Source of the DNA: Atlantibacter hermannii
GTDB lineage: Bacteria > Pseudomonadota > Gammaproteobacteria > Enterobacterales > Enterobacteriaceae
DNA length: 64,000 bases
Direction: 5' to 3'
Assembly (NCBI RefSeq): GCF_009907385.1
Contig: NZ_JAAATR010000003.1
Location: 62,001 to 126,000 of the forward strand
Below are positions 30,130 through 46,482 of the stretch, piece after piece; the stretch's first letter is position 1; every line of letters starts with the position of its first letter. Under the pieces are notes generated by a model, which saw nothing but the letters and a program-made list of their open reading frames with translations, was not told the origin of the DNA and made no database searches. A program made the translations under genes and the position numbers.

Positions 30130-30688
30130 ATCGCTAAAAGTTGTGACACTACTGGGAAGCCTGCGTAAAGGCTCGTTTAACGCCATGGTTGCGCGGACGC
30201 TGCCGAAGCTGGCACCAGCAGGAATGGACATCGCCGCGCTGCCAACCATCGCGGATATCCCGCTGTATGACGCCGATATCCAGCAGGACGAAGGCTTTCC
30301 AAAAAGCGTGGAAGCCATCGCGGCGCAAATCCGCGAAGCCGACGGGGTAGTGATTGTCACGCCGGAATATAACTATTCGGTGCCGGGCGGCCTGAAGAAC
30401 GCCATCGACTGGCTGTCGCGCCTGCCTGACCAGCCGCTGGCGGGCAAACCGGTATTGATTCAAACCAGCTCGATGGGTGCCATTGGCGGCGCGCGCTGCC
30501 AGTATCATTTGCGCCAGATCCTGGTGTTCCTTGACGCCATGGTGATGAACAAGCCGGAGTTTATGGGCGGGGTGATCCAGAATAAAGTGGATACCCAGAC
30601 GGGCGAAGTGATTGACCAGAGCACCCTGGACCATTTGACCGGGCAGTTAACGGCCTTTGGCGAGTACATTCAGCGAGTGCGCAACTGA
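30122..30688 (+). CDS. yieF: NAD(P)H-dependent FMN/quinone reductase (chromate reductase) YieF
   Basis: A 188-residue flavodoxin-fold NADPH-dependent FMN reductase, also named ChrR or NfsC-like; the E. coli enzyme reduces quinones, chromate and some prodrugs and protects against peroxide. FMN-binding loops LLGSLRKGSFN (10-20), TPEYNYSVPGGLKNAIDW (about 80-97) and SSMGAIGGARCQYHLRQ (about 117-133) are present. Same length as E. coli. The ATG overlaps the end of yieE by 8 nt, so the two are one unit. Confidence 0.94.
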   Translation: MSESLKVVTLLGSLRKGSFNAMVARTLPKLAPAGMDIAALPTIADIPLYDADIQQDEGFPKSVEAIAAQIREADGVVIVTPEYNYSVPGGLKNAIDWLSRLPDQPLAGKPVLIQTSSMGAIGGARCQYHLRQILVFLDAMVMNKPEFMGGVIQNKVDTQTGEVIDQSTLDHLTGQLTAFGEYIQRVRN

Positions 30689-30694
30689 TGTGAA

Positions 30695-30720
30695 AAGGGC
30701 CAGCGATGCTGGCCCTTGTT
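30695..30720. terminator. Bidirectional terminator between yieF and adeP
   Basis: A perfect 10-bp stem AAGGGCCAGC-GAT-GCTGGCCCTT lies between the convergent stop codons (30688 and 30723). T-rich tracts are short on both sides (TTGTT on plus, TTTTC on minus). Confidence 0.8.
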
Positions 30721-30722
30721 GA

Positions 30723-32060
30723 TTAATGCGCGTCGATAAACACGATTTTCAGGGTGAACAGCAGCGCCACCACTACCACGCAGGCGCTCAGGTCGCGGAA
30801 GCGGCCGGTGAACACTTTCATCACGCAGTAAGAGATAAAGCCCAGCGCGATGCCTTCGGTGATAGAGAAGCTAAACGGCATCATCACGGCGGTGATAAAC
30901 GCTGGCACCGCTTCGGTGAGGTCATCCCACTTCACGCGCGCCAGGCTTGAAGTCATCAGCACGCCCACATAAATCAGCGCGCCCGCAGCCGCATAGCCCG
31001 GCACCATGCCCGCCAGCGGCGACAGGAAGATCACCAGCAGGAACAGTAACCCGACGATCACGGCCGTGAGGCCGGTGCGGCCACCCACGGAAACCCCGGA
31101 AGACGATTCGATGTAAGCGGTCACTGACGATGTACCGATAAACGAACCGGTTACCGACGAAATACTGTCGACATACAGCGCCTGCTTCATGCGCGGGAAG
31201 CGGCCTTTTTCATCGGTCAGCCCCGCTTTATCGGTTACGCCGATCAGGGTGCCGGAGGAGTCGAACAGGTTTACCAGCATAAAGGAGAAAATAACGCCCG
31301 CCAGGCCGATGTTCAGCGAGCCTGCCAGATCCACCTGGCCCACCACGCTCATCACGCTCGGCGGCGCGGAAACAATCCCGTGGTACTGCACATCGCCCAG
31401 CATCCAGCCCAGCAGCGTGGTGACAACGATAGACACCAGCACCGCAGCGTGAATATTACGCGACGCCAGAACGGCGATGATAAAGAAGCCCAGCGCGCCC
31501 AGCAGCGTGGAGTGAGACGTCAGATTGCCGATAGTGACCAGGGTTTCCGGGTTCGCCACAATAATCCCGGCATTTTTCAGGCCCATCATGCCGATGAACA
31601 GACCAATACCGCTGGTGATGCCCACACGCAGGCTGACCGGGATATTCGCAATCATCCAGTAACGCACGCGGAAAATCGTCAGGATCAGCAGGCCGACCGC
31701 GCCCCAGAAAATCGCGCCCATGCCGATTTGCCAGGAGAGGCCCATCGCCCCGACCACCACAAAGGCGAAGAAGGCGTTAAGGCCCATCGCGGGTGCCAGC
31801 GCCACCGGCAGGTTGGCGAATAACCCCATCAGGATACTGCCGAAGGCAGCGATCAGACAGGTCGTCACAAAGACGGCGCTGGTGTCCATGCCAGCCGCGC
31901 CCAGAATTTGCGGGTTAACGAAAACGATATACACCATCGTCAGGAAAGTCGTGATACCGGCAATCACTTCGGTACGGGCGGTTGTGCCGTGTTCACGCAG
32001 TTTAAACACGCGCTCAAGCACCCCCGGTTGCGAAGCCGGAGTAGCGTTTTGTTGGCTCAT
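30723..32060 (-). CDS. adeP: Adenine permease AdeP (YieG)
   Basis: A 445-residue inner-membrane purine:H+ symporter of the NCS2/AzgA group, the same length as E. coli AdeP, which imports adenine with high affinity. The N-terminus (HGTTARTEVIAGITTFLTMVYIVFVNPQIL) and the NAxFAFVVVGAMG and DSSGTLIGVTDKAGL motifs are typical for AzgA-like permeases. Fourteen membrane segments are expected. A promoter containing a PurR-like box lies about 100 bp upstream, matching PurR control in E. coli. Divergent from yieH, convergent with yieF. Confidence 0.94.
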   Translation of the reverse strand: MSQQNATPASQPGVLERVFKLREHGTTARTEVIAGITTFLTMVYIVFVNPQILGAAGMDTSAVFVTTCLIAAFGSILMGLFANLPVALAPAMGLNAFFAFVVVGAMGLSWQIGMGAIFWGAVGLLILTIFRVRYWMIANIPVSLRVGITSGIGLFIGMMGLKNAGIIVANPETLVTIGNLTSHSTLLGALGFFIIAVLASRNIHAAVLVSIVVTTLLGWMLGDVQYHGIVSAPPSVMSVVGQVDLAGSLNIGLAGVIFSFMLVNLFDSSGTLIGVTDKAGLTDEKGRFPRMKQALYVDSISSVTGSFIGTSSVTAYIESSSGVSVGGRTGLTAVIVGLLFLLVIFLSPLAGMVPGYAAAGALIYVGVLMTSSLARVKWDDLTEAVPAFITAVMMPFSFSITEGIALGFISYCVMKVFTGRFRDLSACVVVVALLFTLKIVFIDAH

Positions 32061-32159
32061 TATCAGTTTCCGAACATGAGGAGGGAAAATTCGCCGGTTA
32101 TCCTATACCAAAAAAGCGTCAGGTTGACGGCTATCACAGACTTTTTTTCATTGATTTTG

Positions 32160-32187
32160 CTTATACGGGATCGTTTGCGCAGGGCAA
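32160..32187 (-). promoter_or_regulatory. adeP promoter with PurR-like operator
   Basis: On the minus strand TTGCCC (32182-32187) and TATAAG (32160-32165) are 16 bp apart. Between them, 32165-32180 matches the PurR consensus ACGCAAACGTTTGCGT at 12 of 16 positions, with one half nearly perfect. An operator in the spacer would repress when hypoxanthine or guanine is plentiful. Confidence 0.6.
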
Positions 32188-32239
32188 AAATTTGCGCAAT
32201 CAGGTAAAATGCCGTTTCATTCTCAAAAAAGGAAACGGC

Positions 32240-32905
32240 ATGTCCCGGATTGATGCGGTATTTTTTGACTGTGATGGCACGTTAGTCGACAGCGAAGTGA
32301 TCTGCTCTAAAGCTTACGTGCATATGTTTGCGCAATATGGCATCCAGCTCGATCTGGAGGAGGTGCATAAGACCTTCAAGGGGATAAAGCTCTACGAGAT
32401 CATCGATACCCTCAGCAATCAGCACGGCGTGAATCTGAACAAAGCCGATCTGGAAGCGGTGTATCGCGCTGAAGTCGCCAGATTGTTTGAGAGCGAACTG
32501 GTGGAAATCGAAGGCGCAGCGGAATTGCTGAAGAAGATGAAAGTGCCGATGTGCATCGTATCTAACGGCCCGGTCACCAAAATGCAGCACTCGCTGGGCA
32601 AAACCGGCATGCTCGATCACTTCCCGGATCTGCTGTACAGCGGGTATGACATCCAACGCTGGAAGCCGGACCCGGCCATCATGCACCACGCCGCCGATGC
32701 GATGCAGGTGGATGTGAAAAACTGCGTGCTGGTGGATGACTCGTCCGCAGGAGCGATGGCGGGTGTGGCGGCGGGTATGGAGGTGTATTACTTCTGCGCC
32801 GATCCGCACAACAAGCCGATCGACCATCCGAAAGTCACCGCGTTTACCGCCCTGTCGCAATTGCCTGAACTGTGGCGCGCGCGCGGTTGGGATATTACTG
32901 AATAG
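32240..32905 (+). CDS. yieH: HAD phosphatase YieH (6-phosphogluconate phosphatase)
   Basis: A 221-residue HAD phosphatase of the beta-phosphoglucomutase-like group; E. coli YieH (221 aa) hydrolyses 6-phosphogluconate and other small phosphates in vitro. Motif I FFDCDGTLVDSE has the nucleophile Asp10 and acid Asp12; motif II is VSNGP (about 109-113), motif III the lysine in RWKPDPAIM, motif IV LVDDSSAGAMAG. The ATG 32240 after AAAAGGAAACGGC gives the E. coli length; a longer frame upstream lacks similarity. Transcribed alone. Confidence 0.93.
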   Translation: MSRIDAVFFDCDGTLVDSEVICSKAYVHMFAQYGIQLDLEEVHKTFKGIKLYEIIDTLSNQHGVNLNKADLEAVYRAEVARLFESELVEIEGAAELLKKMKVPMCIVSNGPVTKMQHSLGKTGMLDHFPDLLYSGYDIQRWKPDPAIMHHAADAMQVDVKNCVLVDDSSAGAMAGVAAGMEVYYFCADPHNKPIDHPKVTAFTALSQLPELWRARGWDITE

Positions 32906-32917
32906 CCTGTAAATGAA

Positions 32918-32940
32918 AACGCCAGCATCTGCTGGCGTTA
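32918..32940. terminator. Bidirectional terminator between yieH and phoU
   Basis: AACGCCAGC-ATCT-GCTGGCGTT, a perfect 9-bp stem, lies between the convergent stops of yieH (32905) and phoU (32947). It is flanked by short A/T tracts. Confidence 0.8.
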
Positions 32941-32946
32941 ATGATT

Positions 32947-33672
32947 TTATTCTTTCGGGTCTTTGCCCGCCAGCAGCTTATCCAGCTCATCCCCGCCGAC
33001 GTGACGGAAATCCTGGCCCTTCACGAAGTAGAAAATGTATTCGCAAATATTCTGGCAGCGGTCGCCGATACGCTCGATAGAGCGGGCGCAGAACAGCGCG
33101 GTCAGCACGCTTGGAATGGTGCGCGAATCTTCCATCATATAAGTCATCAGCTGGCGCACGATGCCCTCATACTCCTGATCCACTTTTTTGTCTTCGCGGT
33201 AAATACGCACCGCTTCGTCCAGATCCATACGGGCGAACGCATCCAGCACATCGTGCAGCATCTGCACGGTGTGGCGGCCCAGGGATTCCAGGCTTACCAG
33301 CAGCGGCTGGTGCTGCTGGGAAAATTTCTCCAGCGCGGTACGGCAGATTTTGTCCGCCACGTCGCCAATGCGTTCCAGCTCGGCGATGGTCTTAATGATC
33401 GCCATCACCAGGCGCAGGTCGCTGGCGGTAGGCTGGCGTTTGGCAATGATGCGCACGCAGGCTTCATCGATGGCCACTTCCATCATGTTGACCTGCTGGT
33501 CGCCCTCAATTACGCGCTTCGCCAGCTCGCCATCCTGGTTGTGCATAGCGGTAATCGCATCAGAGAGCTGCTGTTCCACCAGCCCACCCATCGTCATCAC
33601 CTGGGTGCGGATATGTTCCAGCTCCGCATTAAACTGACCGGAAATATGTTTGTTGAGATTCAGATTGTCCAT
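32947..33672 (-). CDS. phoU: Phosphate signalling regulator PhoU
   Basis: A 241-residue cytoplasmic protein of two PhoU three-helix-bundle repeats (about 15-110 and 120-215) that links the Pst transporter to the PhoR/PhoB two-component system and restrains phosphate uptake when phosphate is ample. Acidic metal-cluster residues in the repeats ([29 protein letters not shown], each with ExxxD) are present. Same length as E. coli. Last gene of pstSCAB-phoU, 13 bp after pstB. Confidence 0.96.
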   Translation of the reverse strand: MDNLNLNKHISGQFNAELEHIRTQVMTMGGLVEQQLSDAITAMHNQDGELAKRVIEGDQQVNMMEVAIDEACVRIIAKRQPTASDLRLVMAIIKTIAELERIGDVADKICRTALEKFSQQHQPLLVSLESLGRHTVQMLHDVLDAFARMDLDEAVRIYREDKKVDQEYEGIVRQLMTYMMEDSRTIPSVLTALFCARSIERIGDRCQNICEYIFYFVKGQDFRHVGGDELDKLLAGKDPKE

Positions 33673-33685
33673 GGTTAACTCCCCA

Positions 33686-36357
<2,672 letters not shown>

Positions 36358-36379
36358 TCACTCTTTAGTCAGAACCCAG

Positions 36380-36456
36380 AAAACCGGCATTATCGCCAGT
36401 TTTCAGGGTATTGCCATTACCCGTTATGCGTCCGCCGGAAAATTTCTTCCCGGCGG
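36380..36456 (-). promoter_or_regulatory. Two hairpins in the pstS-pstC spacer
   Basis: Minus-strand stems CCGCCGG/CCGGCGG (36432-36456) and AAAACTGGC/GCCGGTTTT (36380-36403, one G-U pair) lie between the genes, neither with a full U-run. Such elements usually protect the upstream mRNA or partly stop transcription, which would give more binding protein than permease. Confidence 0.6.
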
Positions 36457-36468
36457 CTCAGGGGCACA

Positions 36469-37539
<1,071 letters not shown>

Positions 37540-37557
37540 TTAGTGGCTACGATGAGC

Positions 37558-37613
37558 AAAATAGGACACTTTGGTGACAGTTAAATGTACGAATTATGAC
37601 AGTTTTATGACAA
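37558..37613 (-). promoter_or_regulatory. Pho boxes and promoter of pstS
   Basis: On the minus strand TTGTCATAAAACTGTCAT (37596-37613) is a near-perfect Pho box; a weaker one (GTACATTTAACTGTCACC, 37573-37590) follows in the same phase. The second box replaces the -35, and TATTTT (37558-37563) serves as the -10. PhoB-dependent induction under phosphate limitation is expected. Confidence 0.87.
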
Positions 37614-37782
37614 GCGAAATCCTGCGGAATTATCTTCAGATTAATAATTAAATATCAAAAAGATAACTAATATTATGACGCCGGGATTGCAGTGAAATTT
37701 TATTTTTGTGACAAGATAAAAGGTAGTTCTAAATGACCGATTGTCATAAAAAACCGGGAATGTTTTTGGTTAAAAACCAGGC

Positions 37783-37811
37783 AAAAAAGCCTCACCAGAA
37801 CGGTGAGGCTT
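37783..37811 (-). terminator. glmS terminator (contains the expected attTn7 point)
   Basis: AAGCCTCACC-GTTCT-GGTGAGGCTT on minus, followed by four more T, ends 6 nt from the glmS stop. In E. coli Tn7 inserts about 25 bp past the glmS stop, which would be near 37793; no transposon is present. Confidence 0.85.
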
Positions 37812-37817
37812 GTGGGA

Positions 37818-39647
37818 TTATTCTACGGTAACGGACTTGGCGAGGTTACGCGGCTGGTCCACGTCGGTGCCTTTAATCAGCGCAACGTGATATGCCAGCA
37901 GCTGCAACGGAACGGTATAGAAGATTGGCGCAATCACCTCTTCCACATGCGGCATCTCAATGATGTGCATGTTATCGCTGCTGGTGAAACCGGTATCCTG
38001 GTCGGCGAAGACATATAGCTGGCCGCCTCGGGCGCGCACTTCTTCAATGTTGGATTTCAGTTTTTCCAGCAGTTCGTTGTTTGGAGCCACCACAATCACC
38101 GGCATATCGGCGTCAATCAGCGCCAGCGGGCCGTGTTTCAGCTCGCCAGCGGCATAAGCCTCGGCGTGAATATAGGAAATCTCTTTCAGCTTCAGCGCGC
38201 CTTCCAGGGCGATCGGATACTGATCGCCACGGCCCAGGAACAGGGCGTGGTGCTTGTCGGAGAAATCTTCTGCCAGCGCTTCAATACGTTTGTCCTGGGA
38301 CAGCATCTGCTCGATACGGCTCGGCAACGCCTGCAGGCCGTGGACGATGTCGTGCTCGACAGAGGCATCCAGGCCCTTCAGGCGCGCCAGCTTCGCCACC
38401 AGCATCAGCAGTACCGTTAACTGGGTGGTGAAGGCTTTGGTAGAAGCCACGCCGATTTCAGTGCCCGCTTTGGTCATCAGCGCCAGATCGGATTCACGCA
38501 CCAGCGAGGAGCCCGGCACGTTGCACACTGCCAGCGAGCCCAGATAGCCCAGCTCTTTGGACAAGCGCAGCGCCGCCAGGGTATCGGCGGTTTCGCCAGA
38601 CTGAGACAGGGTGATCATCAGGCTGTTGCGGCGTACTGCCGATTTGCGATAGCGAAATTCAGAGGCGATTTCCACATCGCAGGAGACGCCCGCCAGCGCT
38701 TCGAACCAGTAGCGCGACACCATACCGGAGTTGTACGAAGTACCGCAGGCCACAATCTGAATATGTTCAACCTGGGAGAGCAGATCGTTTGCCTGAGGGC
38801 CGAGCTCGCTTAAATCCACTTCACCATGGCTGATACGCCCGGTCAGGGTGTTTTTAATCGCGTTCGGCTGCTCGTAAATCTCTTTCTGCATGTAGTGGCG
38901 GTAAATCCCTTTGTCGCCCGCGTCGTATTGCAGATTGGATTCGATATCAGGCCGTTTCACTTCTGCGCCGGATTTATCCATGATGGTGACGGTGCGGCGC
39001 GTCACTTCCGCGATATCCCCCTCTTCCAGGAAGATAAAGCGACGGGTCACTGGCAGCAGCGCCAGTTGATCGGAAGCGATAAAATTTTCACCCATGCCGA
39101 GGCCGATAACCAGGGGGCTACCGGAACGCGCAGCCAGCAGCACATCCGGGTTGCGGGTATCGACGATAACGGTGCCGTACGCGCCGCGTAGTTGCGGAAT
39201 GGCGCGCAGAACCGCATCACGCAAGGTACCGCCCTGCTCCAGTTCCCAGTGCACCAGATGCGCAATCACTTCGGTATCGGTCTGGGAAGCAAATTCATAA
39301 CCGCGCGCCTGTAACAGCTCGCGCAGCGGTTCATGGTTTTCGATAATGCCGTTATGCACCACCACGATGTGGTCGGATACATGCGGATGTGCATTGGTTT
39401 CCGACGGTTCGCCGTGGGTCGCCCAACGGGTATGCGCAATACCTGTGCCGCCATGCAGGGGCTGCTCTTCCGCGGCCTGCGCCAGCATCTGAACTTTGCC
39501 CAGACGACGTAAACGCGTCATCTCTCCGCTGCTGTTGATAACCGCAAGTCCCGCAGAGTCATAACCACGGTATTCCAGACGGCGTAATCCTTCGAGAAAG
39601 ATTTCTGCAATATCACGCTGCGCGACCGCGCCAACAATTCCACACAT
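37818..39647 (-). CDS. glmS: Glucosamine-6-phosphate synthase GlmS
   Basis: A 609-residue glutamine:fructose-6-phosphate amidotransferase that starts the UDP-GlcNAc pathway for peptidoglycan and LPS. The N-terminal class II glutaminase domain has the catalytic Cys2 (MCGIVGA) exposed after Met removal; two SIS domains follow ([12 protein letters not shown] near 300, [20 protein letters not shown] near 470), and the C-terminal [11 protein letters not shown] is the end that carries the Tn7 TnsD target. Same length as E. coli. It is cotranscribed with glmU; a 169-nt spacer likely holds the GlmZ-controlled leader. Confidence 0.97.
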   Translation of the reverse strand: MCGIVGAVAQRDIAEIFLEGLRRLEYRGYDSAGLAVINSSGEMTRLRRLGKVQMLAQAAEEQPLHGGTGIAHTRWATHGEPSETNAHPHVSDHIVVVHNGIIENHEPLRELLQARGYEFASQTDTEVIAHLVHWELEQGGTLRDAVLRAIPQLRGAYGTVIVDTRNPDVLLAARSGSPLVIGLGMGENFIASDQLALLPVTRRFIFLEEGDIAEVTRRTVTIMDKSGAEVKRPDIESNLQYDAGDKGIYRHYMQKEIYEQPNAIKNTLTGRISHGEVDLSELGPQANDLLSQVEHIQIVACGTSYNSGMVSRYWFEALAGVSCDVEIASEFRYRKSAVRRNSLMITLSQSGETADTLAALRLSKELGYLGSLAVCNVPGSSLVRESDLALMTKAGTEIGVASTKAFTTQLTVLLMLVAKLARLKGLDASVEHDIVHGLQALPSRIEQMLSQDKRIEALAEDFSDKHHALFLGRGDQYPIALEGALKLKEISYIHAEAYAAGELKHGPLALIDADMPVIVVAPNNELLEKLKSNIEEVRARGGQLYVFADQDTGFTSSDNMHIIEMPHVEEVIAPIFYTVPLQLLAYHVALIKGTDVDQPRNLAKSVTVE

Positions 39648-39816
39648 AGTTTTGTTTCCTGATAATGGCGATATGCCATAGGTTGTCAGTCGACCTTGTT
39701 GCTCTTTTCGAGCGCCCCGAGCCTTGTAGAGAGTGGGGTTATTATTGTGGTACTGCGTTCGGGGTGGAGAAATGATGATTTCCTCTCACCCCAGCCTCGC
39801 CTCACAGCAAGGTTAA
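39648..39816 (-). promoter_or_regulatory. glmS mRNA leader between glmU and glmS
   Basis: The 169-nt spacer holds several possible stems; one (ATGGC/GCCAT, about 39664-39679) sits just ahead of the ribosome site AGGAAAC. In E. coli the processed glmS leader is opened by the sRNA GlmZ. I did not identify the exact GlmZ pairing bases, so the function is inferred from position. Confidence 0.4.
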
Positions 39817-41187
39817 TTATTTTTTCTTCACCGGACGCTGCCAGCCCTGAATATGGGTCTGCTTCACGCGGCTGATGACTAATTCATTTTCTTCAACATT
39901 ACGGGTCACCGTGGTGCCCGCGCCAATCGTCACGCCACGCGCCACGGTCACCGGGGCCACCAGCTGCGTATCGGAACCGACAAACACATCGTCGCCAATA
40001 ATGGTTTTATGCTTATTTGCGCCATCGTAGTTACAGGTGATAGTGCCCGCGCCGATATTCACGTTCGCGCCGATTTCCGCATCGCCTAAGTAGGAGAGAT
40101 GGCCTGCTTTAGACCCTTTGCCGAGACGCGCTTTTTTCATTTCCACGAAGTTACCGACGTGCGCGCCTTCTGCAAGTTCTGCGCCCGGGCGCAAACGCGC
40201 AAACGGACCGATGGTACAGGCCGCCTCAAGGCGTGAATCTTCGACGACAGAGTAGGCGCTGATTTCACAGTCATCGCCAATGACGCTGTTTTTAATGATA
40301 CAGCCCGCAGCGATTTTCACCCGGTTGCCCAGGGTAACGTTGCCTTCGATAATTACATTAGTGTCAATTTCAACGTCGCGCCCGTGCGTTAACTCGCCGC
40401 GCAGGTCGAAACGCGCCGGATCGCGCAGCATCACACCTGCCAGCAGCAGTTTTTCCGCCTGCTCGGACTGATAGACCCGCTCCAGGCGTGCCAGCTGCAG
40501 GCGGTTATTCACGCCTTCCACTTCACTTAAGCGGTCAGGATGCACGGCGGCAATTTCGCGCCCTTCCTGCCAGGCGAGGGCGATAATATCAGTGATGTAA
40601 TACTCGCCCTGGGCATTGTCATTGGTCAGCTTCGACAGCCAGCGTGTTAAATCCGCGCCGTTGGCAATCAAAATACCGGTATTGATTTCATTAATCTGGC
40701 GCTGTTCATCGCTGGCGTCTTTGTGCTCAACAATGCCCGTCACCAGGCCGTTTTCACGGGTAATGCGCCCATAGCCGGTTGGGTCATCAAGTTTAACTGT
40801 CAGCAGGCCAATACCGCCTTGCGGTTTGGCATCCCGCAACCGCGCCAGAGTATCGGTAGAAATGAGCGGTACGTCACCGTAGAGCATCAGAATGTCTTCG
40901 TCATCCGCAAAGAACGGCGCAGCCTGCTGCATGGCATGGCCGGTACCTAACTGCTCAGCCTGCAATACCCAGTTTACGGCATCATTATTCAGGGTTTGTT
41001 TTAGCAGTTCGCCGCCGTGGCCATACACCAGATGCACCCGCTGGGCGCCGACCTGTGTTGCCGCATCAATCACATGCTGCACCATCGGCTTGCCGGCAAG
41101 CGTGTGCAACACTTTTGGAAGATCGGAATACATGCGGGTGCCTTTGCCTGCGGCAAGGATAACCACGCTCATCGCACTGTTCGCCAT
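39817..41187 (-). CDS. glmU: Bifunctional GlmU (N-acetylglucosamine-1-phosphate uridyltransferase / GlcN-1-P acetyltransferase)
   Basis: A 456-residue two-domain enzyme making UDP-GlcNAc. The N-terminal pyrophosphorylase has the nucleotide loop LAAGKGTRM (11-19) and YGDVPL (about 103-108). The C-terminal left-handed beta helix (about 250-440) shows hexapeptide repeats ([20 protein letters not shown], then [29 protein letters not shown]) with the acetyltransfer His in [10 protein letters not shown]. Same length as E. coli. First gene of glmUS. Confidence 0.97.
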   Translation of the reverse strand: MANSAMSVVILAAGKGTRMYSDLPKVLHTLAGKPMVQHVIDAATQVGAQRVHLVYGHGGELLKQTLNNDAVNWVLQAEQLGTGHAMQQAAPFFADDEDILMLYGDVPLISTDTLARLRDAKPQGGIGLLTVKLDDPTGYGRITRENGLVTGIVEHKDASDEQRQINEINTGILIANGADLTRWLSKLTNDNAQGEYYITDIIALAWQEGREIAAVHPDRLSEVEGVNNRLQLARLERVYQSEQAEKLLLAGVMLRDPARFDLRGELTHGRDVEIDTNVIIEGNVTLGNRVKIAAGCIIKNSVIGDDCEISAYSVVEDSRLEAACTIGPFARLRPGAELAEGAHVGNFVEMKKARLGKGSKAGHLSYLGDAEIGANVNIGAGTITCNYDGANKHKTIIGDDVFVGSDTQLVAPVTVARGVTIGAGTTVTRNVEENELVISRVKQTHIQGWQRPVKKK

Positions 41188-41569
41188 ACGCGTCCTGTCT
41201 CTGTAAAGTGAGTGAAGTAAAACGATTTACGTTTGAAAATTCTACATATTTTTCGCGGTAAAATGGATTGACGATATATTACTCGCTCATCGTGAATATT
41301 GCTTTACCGGACGGTTGCTTAATGTGTCCGATCGGGTTTTGTGGACGTTTTTACGCGACGATTTCATTGCCATAGGGGTAATTCAACACTTAGTTTTTAT
41401 AAAAAATTATCTGAGGAAAATTACGTTGCCGCTTTGAAAGCATAGCGGGTTCAACGCGAATGATTATCCCGTTGGATTTACTGTAAATGGCAATCACAGG
41501 AAGGAAACCACCCGAACAGGTGATAATGAAGCGATGATCGAGAATCTGAATGTCTTCCCAATACCAGGC
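41188..41569 (-). promoter_or_regulatory. glmUS upstream region, candidate NagC site
   Basis: This gene-free stretch should hold the glmU promoter. At 41246-41266 the sequence TATTTTTCGCGGTAAAATGG has T-rich and A-rich arms around CGCG, similar to NagC operators; NagC activates glmUS in E. coli. I could not find a convincing -35/-10 pair. The 65-codon frame at 41390-41587 starts in the atp terminator and looks spurious. Confidence 0.4.
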
Positions 41570-41601
41570 AAAAAAAATGCCAGTCATCAGACTGGCATTT
41601 T
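41570..41601 (-). terminator. atp operon terminator
   Basis: AAAATGCCAGTC-TGAT-GACTGGCATTTT on the minus strand, extended to a run of eight T, starts 16 nt after the atpC stop. A strong intrinsic terminator. Confidence 0.9.
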
Positions 41602-41617
41602 ATCTTTCAAGCCGGTG

Positions 41618-42037
41618 TTACATCGCTTTTTTGGTTAACTCGATAACGCGCAGTTTGGCAATCGCTTTAGCCAGTTCAGCAGAAGCCTGAGCGTAATCCA
41701 CGTCGCCGTGAGAATTACGAATATGCTCTTCTGCCTTACGCTTCGCTTCCAGGGCTCGCGCTTCGTCGAGGTCCTGACCGCGAATCGCGGTATCTGCCAG
41801 CACAGTCACGTTGCCCGGTTGCACTTCAAGAATGCCGCCGGAGAGATAAATAAACTCTTCATGACCATGCTGCTTCACGATGCGGATCATACCAGGCTTA
41901 ATGGCGGTGAGCAGCGGAGCGTGGCCCGGGTAAATCCCCAGTTCCCCTTCACTACCCGTAACCTGGATTTTTTCCACCAGCCCTGTGAACATTTGCTGTT
42001 CAGCGCTGACGACATCCAGGTGGTAAGTCATTGCCAT
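41618..42037 (-). CDS. atpC: ATP synthase epsilon subunit
   Basis: The 139-residue epsilon subunit of the F1 central stalk, coupling and inhibiting ATP hydrolysis. An N-terminal beta sandwich ([15 protein letters not shown] ... [19 protein letters not shown]) and a C-terminal helical hairpin ([35 protein letters not shown]) are clear. Same length as in E. coli. Last gene of the operon, 20 bp after atpD. Confidence 0.97.
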   Translation of the reverse strand: MAMTYHLDVVSAEQQMFTGLVEKIQVTGSEGELGIYPGHAPLLTAIKPGMIRIVKQHGHEEFIYLSGGILEVQPGNVTVLADTAIRGQDLDEARALEAKRKAEEHIRNSHGDVDYAQASAELAKAIAKLRVIELTKKAM

Positions 42038-42057
42038 ATCACCCTCCGATTAAGGCG

Positions 42058-44330
<2,273 letters not shown>

Positions 44331-44380
44331 GAGCTTCTCCTCAATGCCTTGCGGCCTGCCCTAAGACAAGCCGCCAGACG

Positions 44381-45922
44381 TTACCAGGACTGGGTTGCTT
44401 TGAAAGAGTCGAGGATGCCTTTCAGCTTGCCTTCGATCTCATCGTTATAGCCACCGGTCTGGTTGATTTCTTGCATCAGCGGAGCGTGATCACGGTCGAC
44501 ATAAGCCAGCAGAGCGGCTTCGAAGCTACCGATTTTCGCCAGTTCCACATCTTCGAGGTAACCGCGTTCTGCCGCGAACAGCACCAGAGCCTGCTGCGCA
44601 ACGGACATCGGCGCATACTGTTTCTGTTTCAGAAGCTCGGTCACTTTCTGACCGTGGCTCAGCTGTTTACGGGTTGCATCATCAAGGTCGGATGCAAACT
44701 GGGAGAACGCCGCCAGTTCACGGTACTGCGCCAGCGCGGTACGAATACCACCGGACAGTTTCTTGATGATTTTGGTCTGCGCTGCGCCACCTACACGAGA
44801 TACGGAAATCCCCGGGTTAACCGCCGGACGAATACCGGAGTTGAACAGGTTGGTTTCCAGGAAGATCTGACCATCGGTAATGGAGATTACGTTGGTCGGA
44901 ACGAACGCAGAAACGTCACCCGCCTGGGTTTCGATAATCGGCAGCGCAGTCAGTGAACCGGTTTGACCTTTGACTTCACCTTTGGTGAAGGCTTCAACGT
45001 ATTCCGCGTTAACGCGGGATGCACGCTCCAGCAGACGAGAGTGGAGGTAGAATACGTCGCCCGGGAATGCTTCACGTCCAGGCGGACGGCGCAGCAGCAG
45101 GGAGATCTGACGGTAAGCGACAGCCTGTTTGGACAGATCGTCATAAATGATCAGCGCATCTTCGCCGCGGTCGCGGAAGTATTCGCCCATTGCGCAACCG
45201 GCATACGGCGCCAGGTATTGCAGTGCAGCGGATTCAGACGCGGTTGCTACCACCACGATGGTGTTAGACAGCGCGCCGTGCTCTTCCAGCTTACGCACCA
45301 CGTTAGCGATAGTGGACGCTTTCTGTCCGATCGCAACGTAAACGCATTTGATGCCGGAATCACGCTGGTTGATGATGGCGTCGATAGCCAGCGCGGTTTT
45401 ACCGGTCTGACGGTCGCCGATGATCAGTTCACGCTGACCACGACCGATTGGGATCATGGCGTCAACGGATTTATAACCGGTCTGTACCGGCTGGTCTACG
45501 GATTGACGTTCGATAACGCCCGGTGCAATCGCTTCAACGGCGGAGAAGCCGTCGTGCTCAACCGGACCTTTACCGTCGATAGGCGCACCCAGGGTGTTCA
45601 CCACACGACCCAGCAGGCCGCGGCCAACCGGAACTTCAAGAATACGGCCAGTACACTTCACCTTCATGCCTTCGGCGAGGTCAGCATACGGACCCATCAC
45701 CACCGCACCCACAGAGTCGCGCTCGAGGTTCAGTGCGATAGCGTAACGGTTACCCGGCAGGGAGATCATCTCGCCCTGCATCACATCGGCCAGGCCGTGG
45801 ATACGGATAACACCGTCACTTACAGAAACAATAGTACCTTCGTTGTGAGCTTCACTCACAACACTGAACTGAGCAATGCGCTGCTTGATCAGTTCGCTGA
45901 TTTCGGTGGAATTCAGTTGCAT
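44381..45922 (-). CDS. atpA: ATP synthase alpha subunit
   Basis: The 513-residue regulatory nucleotide-binding subunit of F1. The P-loop [15 protein letters not shown] (about 169-183), the preceding [11 protein letters not shown] and the arginine finger in [10 protein letters not shown] (about 370-378) are present. Same length as E. coli. It is 50 bp upstream of atpG. Confidence 0.98.
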   Translation of the reverse strand: MQLNSTEISELIKQRIAQFSVVSEAHNEGTIVSVSDGVIRIHGLADVMQGEMISLPGNRYAIALNLERDSVGAVVMGPYADLAEGMKVKCTGRILEVPVGRGLLGRVVNTLGAPIDGKGPVEHDGFSAVEAIAPGVIERQSVDQPVQTGYKSVDAMIPIGRGQRELIIGDRQTGKTALAIDAIINQRDSGIKCVYVAIGQKASTIANVVRKLEEHGALSNTIVVVATASESAALQYLAPYAGCAMGEYFRDRGEDALIIYDDLSKQAVAYRQISLLLRRPPGREAFPGDVFYLHSRLLERASRVNAEYVEAFTKGEVKGQTGSLTALPIIETQAGDVSAFVPTNVISITDGQIFLETNLFNSGIRPAVNPGISVSRVGGAAQTKIIKKLSGGIRTALAQYRELAAFSQFASDLDDATRKQLSHGQKVTELLKQKQYAPMSVAQQALVLFAAERGYLEDVELAKIGSFEAALLAYVDRDHAPLMQEINQTGGYNDEIEGKLKGILDSFKATQSW

Positions 45923-45934
45923 GCTCCAGTCCCC

Positions 45935-46468
45935 TTAAGACTGCAAGACGTCTGCAAGGCGTTCAAGACGGCCGCGTACGCTGCCATCAATGACCATATC
46001 ACCCGCTCGGATGATTACGCCTGCCACTACAGACTTATCGATTTTGCAATTCAGCTTCACTTTGCGTGACAGACGTTTTTCCATCGCGACGCTGATTTTC
46101 TCAAGCTGTTCTTCGCTAAGCGCATTAGCGGAAGTCACTTCCACTTCAACGGTGGCCTCGCGGGCCTCACGTAAACGAATGAATTGCTCAAGAACATCAG
46201 GGAGAACCTTCAAACGCCCGTTATCAGCCATCACCTTAATCAGGTTCTGGCCGTGAGCGTCGAGCTGGTCACCACATACTGCGATAAACGACTCAGCGAG
46301 CGTTTCCGGCGCCAGCGCGCCAGAGAGAAGCTCTGCCATTTGTTCGTTTTTAGTCACCTCGGCGGCAAACGCCAGCATGTCCTGCCAACGGTCTACGCTT
46401 TGGTTTTCGACGGCAAAGTCAAAAGCTGCTTTGGCGTAGGGGCGAGCTACCGTTACAAATTCAGACAT
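45935..46468 (-). CDS. atpH: ATP synthase delta subunit
   Basis: The 177-residue F1 delta subunit (OSCP type) that connects the top of F1 to the b-subunit stator. N-terminal helical bundle ([20 protein letters not shown]) and C-terminal signature ([21 protein letters not shown]) are typical. Same length as E. coli; 12 bp before atpA and 14 bp after atpF. Confidence 0.97.
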   Translation of the reverse strand: MSEFVTVARPYAKAAFDFAVENQSVDRWQDMLAFAAEVTKNEQMAELLSGALAPETLAESFIAVCGDQLDAHGQNLIKVMADNGRLKVLPDVLEQFIRLREAREATVEVEVTSANALSEEQLEKISVAMEKRLSRKVKLNCKIDKSVVAGVIIRAGDMVIDGSVRGRLERLADVLQS

Positions 46469-46482
46469 CAGCCCCTCCCTCC

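Noticed and set aside
41390-41587. A 65-codon minus-strand frame between atpC and glmU
   Set aside because: It starts inside the atp terminator, has no ribosome site and no recognisable motif.
44963-46069. A 368-codon plus-strand frame opposite atpA and atpH
   Set aside because: Both atp genes are full-length and conserved; the antisense frame is a by-product of their codon usage.
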